Source: Candidatus Saccharimonadota bacterium | GTDB taxonomy: Bacteria > Patescibacteriota > Saccharimonadia > Saccharimonadales > Saccharimonadaceae | Length of the DNA: 64,000 nt | Direction: 5' to 3' | NCBI GenBank assembly: GCA_017406565.1 | Contig: JAFQYG010000003.1 | Span: 1-64,000 of the forward strand | In this document: in pieces, positions 40,947 through 49,734 of the stretch | Layout of the letters: each line of letters opens with the position of its first letter | Position numbering within the stretch: the stretch's first letter is position 1 | Translations under genes and position numbers: made by a program | The notes under the pieces: generated by a model | What the model saw: only the letters and a program-made list of their open reading frames with translations | What the model was told of the DNA's origin: nothing | The model's database searches: none

Positions 40947-42055
40947 AAATACTCTCTTACGATGTCAATTGCTGGCATCAAGTCACTTCTACGATAATAA
41001 TTCGGAAAATTAATCACATGTTCCGCTACTGATACCGCAGTCGGGCAATCATGCTCAGGAAATCCAAGTTTCTTATAATAACGTTCTGGCGAAACTGGTT
41101 GCTTATACCACAACCCATCGAAATAAAACCCCGCTTTCGCCAATTTCTTTAAAACGGTATCACGTTCTTTTACGAAACAAAACTCACGTATCGGCAACTC
41201 ACCAGATTTGCGTAGATTTTTGAACTGTTTTAAAGCTAATTTAGCTTCAAATTTACTGATTTTTCGTTTCAGATCCAAACGATTGTCGGCCGATTTCTCT
41301 ACGAAGTGAATCGCTACTAAAATCTTCATTAGTACACCGCCTAGGTGTAAAAAGGTTAATTTACGACAAGTCCATCCAAACAAAGGATAAAATCTAGCTC
41401 TCAAATGGTCAGAGAATTTCGGTAATTTGCTAGGCGCTTTAATTCGGTGCTTAACAGGGGCACGTAGTACTACCGCCCCACCAGAAATCGTATCAATTAC
41501 CTTATCCTTCCCAAAAGAAAATGCCGCAGCCGCACCCACCGTGCCGCATTCTCGTCCATCAGGATATTTTACCCCAGCGCAATGCGCCAAATCTTCGATT
41601 ATCGTCAGACCATGTTTTTCGGCAAATTGTTCAATTGATACAACACTGACTGGATTTCCTAAGCTATTTTGTATAATAATTCCCTTAATTTTGTCCTGAG
41701 AAACTTTGACTTGCCTGCTCTTAATAGCTGCGTCCAAAGTATTAATATCAAAATTTAAATCTTCTTTAGTAATATCGGCAAAAATCGGTACAAGACCAGC
41801 CGCTTGGACAGCCTCATATACCGCGTAGCAGGTAAAACCATTCACAATTACCGCATCACCTGGCTCAAAATATGATTTTAATGCAATCGCTAGTGCCGAG
41901 CGCCCATTCTTGCATAATATCGCATCGCCTTCGTAGCGTTCCTTTAAATATGCACACAACTTACCGCAGTGTTTTTTTCTCCCCACTGCAAAAAGGTGTC
42001 GGAAAACATCACGTCCCCGATAGGTTGCTGCCATACCTAAGAAATATCGCTTCAC
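40928..42055 (-). CDS. DegT/DnrJ/EryC1-type PLP aminotransferase-like protein
   Basis: 375 residues. The aminotransferase core is visible: GDAVIVNGFTCYAVYEAVQAAG, VPIFADITKEDLNFD, IIEDLAHCAGVKYPDG and the PLP-lysine segment FSFGKDKVIDTISGGAVV. Family members aminate sugar nucleotides; some transfer to other carbonyl groups. Location between a hydrolase and two FemX-like genes suggests that it makes an amino substrate for cell-wall or surface-glycan modification. ATGA overlap with the hydrolase gene. The exact substrate cannot be read from the sequence. Confidence 0.88.
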   Translation of the reverse strand: MKRYFLGMAATYRGRDVFRHLFAVGRKKHCGKLCAYLKERYEGDAILCKNGRSALAIALKSYFEPGDAVIVNGFTCYAVYEAVQAAGLVPIFADITKEDLNFDINTLDAAIKSRQVKVSQDKIKGIIIQNSLGNPVSVVSIEQFAEKHGLTIIEDLAHCAGVKYPDGRECGTVGAAAAFSFGKDKVIDTISGGAVVLRAPVKHRIKAPSKLPKFSDHLRARFYPLFGWTCRKLTFLHLGGVLMKILVAIHFVEKSADNRLDLKRKISKFEAKLALKQFKNLRKSGELPIREFCFVKERDTVLKKLAKAGFYFDGLWYKQPVSPERYYKKLGFPEHDCPTAVSVAEHVINFPNYYRRSDLMPAIDIVREYLWEEEK

Positions 42056-42732
42056 TTATTTAGCCTTTCTACAAGTGTACCTAAAGCTCTCGCTAATTCA
42101 TCTGGACTAGAAATATACGGTGCATGTGTCCAATTCGCATAAAACTTTAATTCGGCGTTTGGTAATTTTTCGTACATCATCGTTGCTTGACGTGGTGGCG
42201 TGGTGGTATCCTTTTTGCCCCACAAAATGAATGTCTTAGTCTCCACTTTCGTTAGGTCCAAATTTTTGTCAGAGTCAATCATATTGACTAAGGTCTTTTT
42301 CATATTCTCTGGCGCTTTTGAATAATCTGTCGACCCAGTAATACGGTGGAAGGCTTTATCGACTAGAGGAATTTTCTTAAGGGGTTTACCAATCTTCGCT
42401 ACCTTTTCCACCATCTTCTTTTTCATAGACGGTTCATAAATCCCGGCCGCATCTAACAAAATCAAATATTTCAATTTTTCTGGCTTTTCTGCGCATAGAT
42501 TTAGCAAAATTCGTCCGCCATTTGAATGGCCCAGTGCAATCGCTCCGTCTGGTATTTCTTGGTCTGCCCATTTCATATAATCGTCAATAGTAAATTCTTT
42601 CTTTGACTCCTCGGTGAGACCAGGTACGTGTAACATCTTAACGCTAAGGCCCTTCTCTCGTAAAAGTTCAATTGTTTTTTTCCACGGTTCCACCGTATAA
42701 GTCCACCCGTGTATTATGTAGAGATCAGCCAT
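42052..42732 (-). CDS. Alpha/beta hydrolase
   Basis: 226 residues, cytoplasmic. Nucleophile elbow IALGHSNGGRILLNL (Ser), oxyanion motif YIIHGWTYTVEPW, acidic segment ILWGKKDTTTPP and a likely catalytic His in YANWTHAPYISSP. No signal peptide. AAGGAGG precedes the ATG. Second gene of the cell-wall operon. Possible roles include an esterase or amidase acting on an intermediate of the pathway (inference). Confidence 0.88.
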   Translation of the reverse strand: MADLYIIHGWTYTVEPWKKTIELLREKGLSVKMLHVPGLTEESKKEFTIDDYMKWADQEIPDGAIALGHSNGGRILLNLCAEKPEKLKYLILLDAAGIYEPSMKKKMVEKVAKIGKPLKKIPLVDKAFHRITGSTDYSKAPENMKKTLVNMIDSDKNLDLTKVETKTFILWGKKDTTTPPRQATMMYEKLPNAELKFYANWTHAPYISSPDELARALGTLVERLNK

Positions 42733-42774
42733 TAAGCCCTCCTTTTTGATTGTTAACGCACCTATTTTTAATCA

Positions 42775-44046
42775 TTACGAATCCAACCCCCAGCTTTTAC
42801 GCCGCGCTACGGCAGCTTTTTCACGTCGGCAGAGTTTTTTTGCATCTTTTGGATTAGCGAGTAACTTTTCAATAATCCACTCTAAATACTGACTCCCCTT
42901 AAAAATCAACGTTTCTCTACCCCGTACGCGTTTTTCAATATACTCTAAAGCTTTTCGAGGGTCAGTCGTCGCCACCGCTGAAATACCGAGTTTTTTGAGC
43001 TCTGGCGCTGTAAACTGTTTGGTGCGGCGACCTACTAGGATTACCTTCTCTGGTTCCACATCGGCAATTAACTTAGCTAAACGAATATGTTCCTCCTCAG
43101 TCAATGAGCCTTGATCTACGATGTCACCGATAATCAACCATTTATGTTCGGCGTGCATTCGTTTTGCCATATCAAGCACCGACATCATCGAAATCATATG
43201 AGCGTTATAACTGCTATCAATAATATCAATTCCCTTAATACCCTTAAAATGCGAACACCTCCCAGGCGCAATTTTGAGCCCCGTAAAATCAGGGTTGAAC
43301 TTAAGCTTCAAATACTTCATCAAATCTTTTGCCACAAACAGATTAAAGGAAATATCCTTTGGCTCCGGATGATCAAAATGGAAAGTAGTGTCACCATAGG
43401 TAAAATCTGTATAATCTGGATAAACTACATATTTCTTCAAATCCGTTTTATTAATTGGAATTACCTTAGCATCAATTCCTTTTGTAGCTTCCACCATAAT
43501 TTTAGATTTAGCATCAATATAAACTCGCTTAGTAGTATTAGCTGGTAAATTAGCAAATTCCGCCGCAATTGCTTCTTCTACACTCTTAAATTTGCCCTCA
43601 TTTACAATTTTTTCGAATTGTACAGCATGCGACAAACCAATTGATACCCAGATTGTTACCTCTGGTTTTAGCCACTCAGCCAAAAACTCAGCCTCATGTG
43701 GTCGTTCCCCATCAATCTCTACTACATAAAACTCTTTTCGTCTCCAGGTGAAAACAGCTTTAATTGGTGCAGCGATTAACAGCCAAATCCAACGTAACTT
43801 AGAACCCCGTATACCTTTTAAACCTAAGACATCAAAAGGTATTCCAAAAGCTGAATTGGCATCGTGTGAAAAATGAGCTTTCTTGCCGATTTCGTGTTCT
43901 AGCATCATCATCATTGTGGTCTTACCCGCCGAACCAGTTACCGCAATAATACGCGGTTTCCATCTCTTAAGTACAAGATTCGCACAATGTCTGAAATATC
44001 GAGCCACTACGAAATAAAAGCGTTTCTTAAATTTAGCAACACTCAT
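42775..44046 (-). CDS. Mur ligase family protein (MurF/MurT-like)
   Basis: 423 residues. ATP-grasping P-loop IIAVTGSAGKTTMMMML, VEIDGERPHEAEFLAEWLKPEVTIWVSIG, GLKIAPGRCSHFKG, the DSSYNAHMISMMSVLDMA motif (family D-x-Y-N-A-N/H-P) and a C-terminal IIGDIVDQGSLTEEEH ... FKGSQYLEWIIEKLL. The N-terminal UDP-sugar-binding domain of classical MurF is missing: the protein starts almost at the central ATPase domain, as in MurT or other Mur-like ligases. First gene of the five-gene operon; predicted leaderless (TATAAT ends 6 bases before ATG). A typical murC-murF set may lie elsewhere. Confidence 0.9.
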   Translation of the reverse strand: MSVAKFKKRFYFVVARYFRHCANLVLKRWKPRIIAVTGSAGKTTMMMMLEHEIGKKAHFSHDANSAFGIPFDVLGLKGIRGSKLRWIWLLIAAPIKAVFTWRRKEFYVVEIDGERPHEAEFLAEWLKPEVTIWVSIGLSHAVQFEKIVNEGKFKSVEEAIAAEFANLPANTTKRVYIDAKSKIMVEATKGIDAKVIPINKTDLKKYVVYPDYTDFTYGDTTFHFDHPEPKDISFNLFVAKDLMKYLKLKFNPDFTGLKIAPGRCSHFKGIKGIDIIDSSYNAHMISMMSVLDMAKRMHAEHKWLIIGDIVDQGSLTEEEHIRLAKLIADVEPEKVILVGRRTKQFTAPELKKLGISAVATTDPRKALEYIEKRVRGRETLIFKGSQYLEWIIEKLLANPKDAKKLCRREKAAVARRKSWGLDS

Positions 44047-44052
44047 GCCCTA

Positions 44053-44058
44053 ATTATA
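44053..44058 (-). promoter_or_regulatory. Extended -10 of the cell-wall operon (leaderless type)
   Basis: TGA-TATAAT, 6 bases (TAGGGC) to the ATG at 44046. It is divergent from the promoter of the ManC-like gene. Confidence 0.75.
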
Positions 44059-44088
44059 TCACATCTTGCATTTTTAGTGAAAGTATGG

Positions 44089-44094
44089 TATAAT
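44089..44094 (+). promoter_or_regulatory. Extended -10 of the ManC-like gene
   Basis: TGG-TATAAT; transcription should start near 44101, directly ahead of the leader hairpin. Confidence 0.7.
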
Positions 44095-44106
44095 TACATA
44101 GAGAGA

Positions 44107-44127
44107 GGTCCCTAAGGGACCATTTTT
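44107..44127 (+). terminator. Leader hairpin resembling an attenuator
   Basis: GGTCCC-TAA-GGGACC followed by ATTTTT, within the 5' leader of the ManC-like gene, 26 bases before its ATG. It has the form of an intrinsic terminator and would lower readthrough unless an antiterminating event occurs. Confidence 0.5.
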
Positions 44128-44152
44128 GTACATTAATAGGAGGAAATAGAGG

Positions 44153-45427
44153 ATGAAACACATGTATGATGGGCTATATCAGAAGTTTATTGCATCATCT
44201 AGAGTGAATACTCTTTCAAAAATGGCGCACTTATATCTAGTAATCTTGGCGGGAGGTGAAGGAACGCGCCTCTTCCCTTATAGTAATCCAGGACGTCCAA
44301 AACAGCTTTGCCCTATTGGTGGCAACAATCCGCGCACCAATACTTTTATAAAGCGTACTATCGCAAACTATATCAATTGTGGTTTTAATCGTGAACGTAT
44401 TATGGTTATCACATCTAACGATTACCAAACCAGATTAATCAAACGCCAAATCACAGGCCCAGGAGGAATCCCACTAGATAATATCTGGGAGATCCCTTCC
44501 AGTTTTGGTTACTCCGGTACTATGGTTGAAACTACCAAGAGGATTACTGAATTCGACAGCGAAGCTATCATTCTTAATACTCCATCTGACCATATATTAA
44601 CACCTGATTACAAATTTATTGAAGCGGTTTTTACAGCCGTCATCAATGCCGAAAAAGGCTATGTCTCTGCAATCGGTGTCAAAACCAATAACCTAGACAC
44701 CGTCATGGCTTGTGGCAATATTATTTATGACCAGGAAAAGCTCAATAATGGCATCACTATATCCAAAGATTTTATTGAAAAACCGGGTATAACACGAGCC
44801 AGAGAGTTGATTAAGAATGATATATCGGTTTGCAATACGGGCATCTGTGCTTGGCGAGCTGACGCTTTATTGGAATACGCTCCAAAAAACACTAAGGACC
44901 TCACTACCGAACGCTTAATGAGAGCTTTCAATGGTTACTTAAGGATTGTAGTAGGAGAATTCCAATGGCAGGATTGTGGTACTTTGAGGGGCCTTTATTC
45001 AGCTTTGGATAAAATGCCACACACCCAAAATGTAGTTTTAGGTGAAGGGAAAATTAATCTAGATAATAGCTGTAAGCGTAGCTTGTTTTACGCCGATAAA
45101 GGCTTATCATTGAATGTTAGCGATACTTCAGATTGTGCAATAATTTTTACTAAAGTCCATAATCAACCGGTATTACTCATTTCGCATCTCGATGAAAGTC
45201 AAAAAATCAAAGAACTCGCTGAAGACTACTCTCGACACGAGAAAATCTTAATTGATGACTTTTCACTTGGGGCGCGCAATAACAGGGTTCTATATTCGAA
45301 CATGTATTATGAATATAGTGTCGGATTTGTTAATGTAGAAGATTACATTGTTCATATTGTTCGCCGTTCTAATTATGGCGATATTGAAGCAGAAATCTTC
45401 AAGAAAAAATCTACTTCCACCAAATAG
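44153..45427 (+). CDS. manC: Mannose-1-phosphate guanylyltransferase-like enzyme
   Basis: 424 residues, sugar nucleotidyltransferase with C-terminal cupin-like region. Motifs: LVILAGGEGTRLFPYSNPG followed by RPKQLCPIGG, AIILNTPSDHILTPDY, FIEKPG and CNTGICAWRADALLEY. The C-terminal half (ADKGLSLNVSDTSDC ... EDYIVHIVRRSNYGD) replaces the usual isomerase domain of bifunctional ManC/AlgA. It would make GDP-mannose for surface glycans. A 24-residue N-terminal extension precedes the core; the start is supported by AGGAGG (44138-44143). Confidence 0.88.
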   Translation: MKHMYDGLYQKFIASSRVNTLSKMAHLYLVILAGGEGTRLFPYSNPGRPKQLCPIGGNNPRTNTFIKRTIANYINCGFNRERIMVITSNDYQTRLIKRQITGPGGIPLDNIWEIPSSFGYSGTMVETTKRITEFDSEAIILNTPSDHILTPDYKFIEAVFTAVINAEKGYVSAIGVKTNNLDTVMACGNIIYDQEKLNNGITISKDFIEKPGITRARELIKNDISVCNTGICAWRADALLEYAPKNTKDLTTERLMRAFNGYLRIVVGEFQWQDCGTLRGLYSALDKMPHTQNVVLGEGKINLDNSCKRSLFYADKGLSLNVSDTSDCAIIFTKVHNQPVLLISHLDESQKIKELAEDYSRHEKILIDDFSLGARNNRVLYSNMYYEYSVGFVNVEDYIVHIVRRSNYGDIEAEIFKKKSTSTK

Positions 45428-45437
45428 TAACACTTCA

Positions 45438-45468
45438 AAAATCCCCGACTTTTAGATCGGGGATTTTT
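45438..45468. terminator. Bidirectional terminator between manC-like gene and rpsJ
   Basis: AAAATCCCCGA / TCGGGGATTTTT stem with an 8-base loop. Confidence 0.9.
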
Positions 45469-45478
45469 CATAAATCAA

Positions 45479-45802
45479 TTACATCTTAATTTCTGCATCA
45501 ACACCTGCAGGGAGTGAAAGATTTTGCAAGCTTTCAATCGTCTTAGGGGTAGCGTTCGAAATATCAATCAAACGCTTATGCACTTTCATTTCAAACGCCT
45601 CACCGCCAGTCTTATAAACGTGTGGCGATTTCACTACAGTAAAAGTGCTACGTTTGGTTGGCAACGGGATTGGCCCACTGATTGTAGCACCAGTACGGAT
45701 GGCGGTGTCTACGATTTGTTTTGCACTCTGATCGATCACGCGATGATCATAAGCCTTTAGGCGGATTCGGATCTTAAGTCCTTCTTGTTTTTTTTCTGTC
45801 AT
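45479..45802 (-). CDS. rpsJ: Ribosomal protein S10
   Basis: 107 residues: [64 protein letters not shown] are canonical S10 sequence. It also acts in NusB-dependent antitermination in other bacteria. It usually heads the S10 operon, but here it stands alone, downstream of tuf and fusA on the same strand with other genes between them. GGAGAAAGGG precedes the ATG. Confidence 0.97.
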   Translation of the reverse strand: MTEKKQEGLKIRIRLKAYDHRVIDQSAKQIVDTAIRTGATISGPIPLPTKRSTFTVVKSPHVYKTGGEAFEMKVHKRLIDISNATPKTIESLQNLSLPAGVDAEIKM

Positions 45803-45929
45803 TTTTCCCTTTCTCCTCTATAATCTTAGATGAACACTAGGAGAATTGGTTCGTCAATAAGTTTTTAGAGGTAGATAATTAATTTATATCTACCTCCATT
45901 ATAACACTTTTATGCTGTATGTCAATTCG

Positions 45930-46214
45930 CTATCTGTTTTCCGAAAATTTGCGGATTTCTGAGTAATAGTAAATGTTTCCCAGTAAGAATAACCCAATAA
46001 ACAAGAAAAACGTGCCAGTAATTGGGTAGAATAGCTCTGCACTTTGTTCAAGCATTGCCGCAAATATCAATCCAATCATCACGAGTAGTGACATAAATGG
46101 CGCAAAATATGCCAAGAAAAACACTGTCCTGCCATATAATGTATTTGCAAAATCCCGAATTAATCCGCGCATTTCTTTTACGCTGAGTCTATAAATATTC
46201 TTTTTCTCCGCCAT
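45930..46214 (-). CDS. Small two-helix membrane protein
   Basis: 94 residues from the ATG at 46214, which has AAGGAG upstream; longer upstream starts are less likely. N-terminal basic region (MAEKKNIYRLSVKEMRGLIRD is too long to be a signal), then two transmembrane helices (TVFFLAYFAPFMSLLVMIGL and FYPITGTFFLFIGLFLLG). Function unknown. Confidence 0.7.
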   Translation of the reverse strand: MAEKKNIYRLSVKEMRGLIRDFANTLYGRTVFFLAYFAPFMSLLVMIGLIFAAMLEQSAELFYPITGTFFLFIGLFLLGNIYYYSEIRKFSENR

Positions 46215-46269
46215 GATTCTCCTTATGCTTATACAATTATTATAACATACATTATTATAAATCAAATAC

Positions 46270-46297
46270 TTGACTAAAATAAAAAAGCGTTTATAAT
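46270..46297 (+). promoter_or_regulatory. Promoter of the sortase-substrate gene
   Basis: TTGACT (46270-46275), 16 bases, TATAAT (46292-46297). Confidence 0.75.
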
Positions 46298-46334
46298 TAT
46301 AAACATAATTGGTTATACAAACAAGGAAAATAAA

Positions 46335-47654
46335 ATGAAAAAAATAAAAAGAATGGTCGCGGTGGCTGCAGTGGTATTACTTAGTGCCCAGCTTAGTGAG
46401 GCCAACGTATTCGCAGTTAACCCATATAATATTTATTACGAAGGTGGAAATCCACTTAGTGCTAACAATGTCAGTATCGAACCAGAATCAATAGATCAAC
46501 TAGTCCCACTGCTTAATTCAGATGTTGTTTCGACTACACCTGTCTACCCAGAAAACTGGGAAGATGGTTATGTAAAAGATTCAGGAGTATGCTATCCGTC
46601 TAAGTATTATACGATTCATGAAGGTTTTTCTCCTATGTTAAGCGGAGCTCCCGACAGTCATAGTTTTACCATTTCTAACGGCAAATTTCGAGCGGACGTC
46701 GATATTCTAAATGAAGTAACAGAGTATTTAGGTGAAGGTGATTATGCCATCGCGATAAGGCCAAATCTCAACTTTATTTATGCTGGATGGAGTATTTATT
46801 CAGACGCAAATTGTGAAAATGCTATCGATTATATATCTCCCCTAAATTATAATGATGGTAGGATTTTCCTTGAATTGAAATCGACCCTCTATAAAGAGGA
46901 TACTATTGTGCCTTTTGTAACAAATGCTCTGGCTTTTGGTATCTCTGATATAGACGCTGCTCAATCATATAAAATATTGAGCGAAGGAAATGAACTTAAC
47001 CCAGAAATCATGTTTGCTTCTTCAGCTGAGTCTCTACAACCAGAGCCGGGCATTCCTTTCAAAAATATGTTCGTAGATAGCGATGGATACATCTATTCTG
47101 AATACGACCCAGTCACTAAAGACCACATCGAAACAACTAATCGTAGCAACATATATGTACAATTATATCCTTCTACTCAAGCTGATGGCGTCCACTTCGT
47201 CTTCGGTTTTGCTGGTAATGCAGCTAGCGGCATAGAATACTATACTATCAAACATAAAGTTCAATATGATACGGACGCCAATGGCGAAATCACTGGTATC
47301 GTCGACGAGGATAGATACGATGGTGAATATGCAAGCGGTTCACTGTATAGAGCTAAAAATAGCTATAGATTCTCGCACTGGGTTGCCGATGTAGACGTAT
47401 TCTTAGAAGATGGAACCCTAATTAGGGCTGGCGAGCCAATCACTAGTGAACAAATCAAAACAGTCGTAGTCGACAGAGATATTAAGTTTACTGCCATTTT
47501 TGAAATCGATGTAGCTGTTCCAAATACTGGCGCCTCTACTTCAGAAACTAATGCTGTAGCAATTACCTTCTCAGCTTTCGGGATTTTATTAGGCGCTTTG
47601 TTGATTCGCTTCCTACCTCGCTTTACGCATAGGAAGATAGGTTTCGATAAATAG
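46335..47654 (+). CDS. Sortase-anchored surface protein (VPNTG sorting signal)
   Basis: 439 residues. Signal peptide with AVAAVVLLSAQLSEANVFA at the N-terminus. The C-terminus is a textbook cell-wall sorting signal: VPNTG, a hydrophobic helix (AITFSAFGILLGALLIRFL) and a basic tail (RFTHRKIGFDK). Two segments resemble InlB/SHIRT-type beta repeats (FIYAGWSIYSDANCE and YRFSHWVADVDVFL). It is the only LPXTG-like substrate in the window and the natural partner of the sortase at 18936. AAGGA upstream of the ATG. It is inserted between rpsJ and tuf. Probable adhesin; partner unknown. Confidence 0.9.
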   Translation: MKKIKRMVAVAAVVLLSAQLSEANVFAVNPYNIYYEGGNPLSANNVSIEPESIDQLVPLLNSDVVSTTPVYPENWEDGYVKDSGVCYPSKYYTIHEGFSPMLSGAPDSHSFTISNGKFRADVDILNEVTEYLGEGDYAIAIRPNLNFIYAGWSIYSDANCENAIDYISPLNYNDGRIFLELKSTLYKEDTIVPFVTNALAFGISDIDAAQSYKILSEGNELNPEIMFASSAESLQPEPGIPFKNMFVDSDGYIYSEYDPVTKDHIETTNRSNIYVQLYPSTQADGVHFVFGFAGNAASGIEYYTIKHKVQYDTDANGEITGIVDEDRYDGEYASGSLYRAKNSYRFSHWVADVDVFLEDGTLIRAGEPITSEQIKTVVVDRDIKFTAIFEIDVAVPNTGASTSETNAVAITFSAFGILLGALLIRFLPRFTHRKIGFDK

Positions 47655-47660
47655 AACAAT

Positions 47661-47690
47661 AAAAAATAACCCCTCACGGGGTTATTTTTA
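47661..47690. terminator. Bidirectional terminator between the VPNTG gene and tuf
   Basis: AATAACCCC / GGGGTTATT stem with TCAC loop, flanked by A-run and T-run. Confidence 0.9.
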
Positions 47691-47701
47691 AATGTATCAA
47701 A

Positions 47702-48886
47702 TTATTTGATAACCTTGGTGATAACACCAGAACCGACAGTCTTGCCACCTTCACGGATAGCAAAGCGGTCTTGATCGTTCATAGCCACAGGAGCGAGCAA
47801 TTTAACCTTGAAGGTTACCTGATCGCCAGGCATGACGATTTCTTTGTCAGCTGGAAGTTCAACTTCACCAGTTACGTCAGTAGTACGGAAGTAGAACTGT
47901 GGTTTGTAACCCTTGGAGAATGGAGTGTGGCGACCACCTTCCTCTTTCTTCAAGATATAAACCTGAGCTTCAAATTCAGTGTGTGGAGTGATAGTGCCTG
48001 GCTTGGCAATTACCTGACCACGTTCGATTTGATCACGCTCAATACCACGGAGGAGAAGACCAGCGTTATCGCCAGCTTGACCTTGATCGAGAGTCTTGTG
48101 GAAGGCTTCAATACCAGTAACAACTGATTTTTGAGTTTCTTTAAGACCAACGATTTCAACTTCGTCATTCAACTTGATAACACCTTGCTCAATACGACCA
48201 GTTGCAACAGTACCACGGCCTTTAATTGAGAAGACATCTTCGATTGGCATAAGGAATGGTTTGTCGAGATCGTGTTCTGGGATATCAAAGTACTCATCCA
48301 TAGCAGTGACGAGTTCCATGATAGCATCTTCAGCTTCCTTATCACCTTCTAAGGCCTTAGTAGCAGAACCTTTGATGATAGGAGCGTTGTCGCCGTCGAA
48401 ACCATATTTGTTGAGAAGTTCACGTACATCCATTTCAACGAGCTCAACGAGTTCTGGATCAGCGAGGTCCATCTTGTTGAGGAATACGATGATTTTTGGT
48501 ACGTTCACCTGGTGAGCCAAAAGTACGTGCTCACGAGTCTGTGGCAAAGGACCATCATTGGCAGCAACCACGAGGATTGCACCATCTACCTGAGCAGCAC
48601 CAGTAATCATGTTCTTAATGTAGTCTGCGTGACCAGGCATATCTACGTGTGCATAGTGACGCTTTTCAGACTCATACTCCTGGTGAGAAGTAGCAATGGT
48701 GATACCACGTGCTTTTTCTTCTGGAGCGTTATCGATTTGATCATAAGCGACTGCCTTGTTCACGTCGGACGGCAAGCGCTTTGCGAGTACGTTTGTAATC
48801 GCAGCAGTTAAAGTAGTTTTACCATGGTCGACGTGACCCATAGTACCCACATTAATATGTGGCTTGGAACGGTCAAAATTTGCCAT
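47702..48886 (-). CDS. tuf: Elongation factor Tu
   Basis: 394 residues; GTPase motifs [30 protein letters not shown] and [15 protein letters not shown], with [20 protein letters not shown] and C-terminal domains 2 and 3 intact. Delivers aminoacyl-tRNA to the ribosome. AAAAGGAGATTG Shine-Dalgarno. A ~60-base leader contains a strong hairpin. Follows fusA on the same strand but is separated from it by two unrelated genes. Confidence 0.98.
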   Translation of the reverse strand: MANFDRSKPHINVGTMGHVDHGKTTLTAAITNVLAKRLPSDVNKAVAYDQIDNAPEEKARGITIATSHQEYESEKRHYAHVDMPGHADYIKNMITGAAQVDGAILVVAANDGPLPQTREHVLLAHQVNVPKIIVFLNKMDLADPELVELVEMDVRELLNKYGFDGDNAPIIKGSATKALEGDKEAEDAIMELVTAMDEYFDIPEHDLDKPFLMPIEDVFSIKGRGTVATGRIEQGVIKLNDEVEIVGLKETQKSVVTGIEAFHKTLDQGQAGDNAGLLLRGIERDQIERGQVIAKPGTITPHTEFEAQVYILKKEEGGRHTPFSKGYKPQFYFRTTDVTGEVELPADKEIVMPGDQVTFKVKLLAPVAMNDQDRFAIREGGKTVGSGVITKVIK

Positions 48887-48911
48887 TCAATCTCCTTTTA
48901 TATTATTAATG

Positions 48912-48941
48912 TTTGGAGCGCTAATAAAAACCAGCTCCAAA
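48912..48941 (-). other. Hairpin in the tuf leader
   Basis: TTTGGAGC / GCTCCAAA stem (8 bp) with a 14-base loop between the promoter and the tuf Shine-Dalgarno. It may stabilise the mRNA or mediate control. Confidence 0.6.
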
Positions 48942-48954
48942 ACTCTACCATACT

Positions 48955-48983
48955 ATTTTAGACTATTTTTGCTAAATTGTAAA
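48955..48983 (-). promoter_or_regulatory. Promoter of tuf
   Basis: TTTACA (48983-48978), 17 bases, TAAAAT (48960-48955). Confidence 0.75.
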
Positions 48984-49049
48984 GAGTAAAATGTGTTTTT
49001 GTTTAACATAAAAAATGTGGCCCGTTTATGGACCACGTAGATTAAGTTG

Positions 49050-49559
49050 TTACAGTCTTTCACGAACATCTCCGCCAAAGAAAGATTTTGGTTTTTTAAG
49101 TAACCATATGATTGCTTCAAACTTAGCAAGGCTTCTCAGCGGTTCCTGATATTTTGTCCTAGTAGCAAATCTTGTCAAAAGCTCTGCATACATATCAGAT
49201 GTAGACTTTGTTCTCGATTGGATTTCCGCAAAATCACTGGACAAAGCTCTCTTGATGTGTTGGATTATTGCCCAACGTTTGTCGTCGAGTCGCTTTGCGT
49301 GGTTGACTAGTGAAAATGGGTTTTCATATCCTTCATCCGGAACCATTGCGATAATATCCTGCTTCGGGAATGAAAAAACCATTTCAGACTTCTTTATAGG
49401 TCGGTCGTCATCGATTTTGTGATGTGCCCAATATATAAACTTGACATCGATAGCCTCGTCATTAGAATCCATTACAGTATTCCAACCCAAAGGGCTTTTT
49501 CGTTCTATAGGGCTATTATTTTCTACTATCTTCTTCTCCTTAGCTGCCTTTACTTCCAT
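49050..49559 (-). CDS. Hypothetical soluble protein
   Basis: 169 residues from the ATG at 49559 (AAGGAGGG 8 bases upstream). Charged, without signal or membrane segment. Features such as DVKFIYWAHHKIDDDRPIKKSE and a C-terminal helical part (AIIQHIKRALSSDFAEIQSR, LRSLAKFEAIIWLL) do not match a family I know. It lies between tuf and the lipoprotein gene. Confidence 0.7.
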   Translation of the reverse strand: MEVKAAKEKKIVENNSPIERKSPLGWNTVMDSNDEAIDVKFIYWAHHKIDDDRPIKKSEMVFSFPKQDIIAMVPDEGYENPFSLVNHAKRLDDKRWAIIQHIKRALSSDFAEIQSRTKSTSDMYAELLTRFATRTKYQEPLRSLAKFEAIIWLLKKPKSFFGGDVRERL

Positions 49560-49606
49560 TATGTAACCCTCCTTATAAATGTGCAAAGATAACAACTTAT
49601 ACAGTA

Positions 49607-49612
49607 ATTATA
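49607..49612 (-). promoter_or_regulatory. Extended -10 of the 49050-49559 gene
   Basis: TGC-TATAAT followed by a ~47-base leader with AAGGAGGG. Confidence 0.6.
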
Positions 49613-49643
49613 GCATAAAAAGGCTAAAAAGTCAATTATTACC

Positions 49644-49672
49644 ATTTACTTTTTATTAAATTTATGGTATAA
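49644..49672 (+). promoter_or_regulatory. Promoter of the lipoprotein gene
   Basis: TTTACT (49644-49649), 17 bases, TGG-TATAAT (49667-49672). Confidence 0.75.
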
Positions 49673-49734
49673 TTAAAAAAGTTTGTTATTAATACAAAAG
49701 CAATTTAATAGATGGATTTTGAGGAGGGGTTAAA

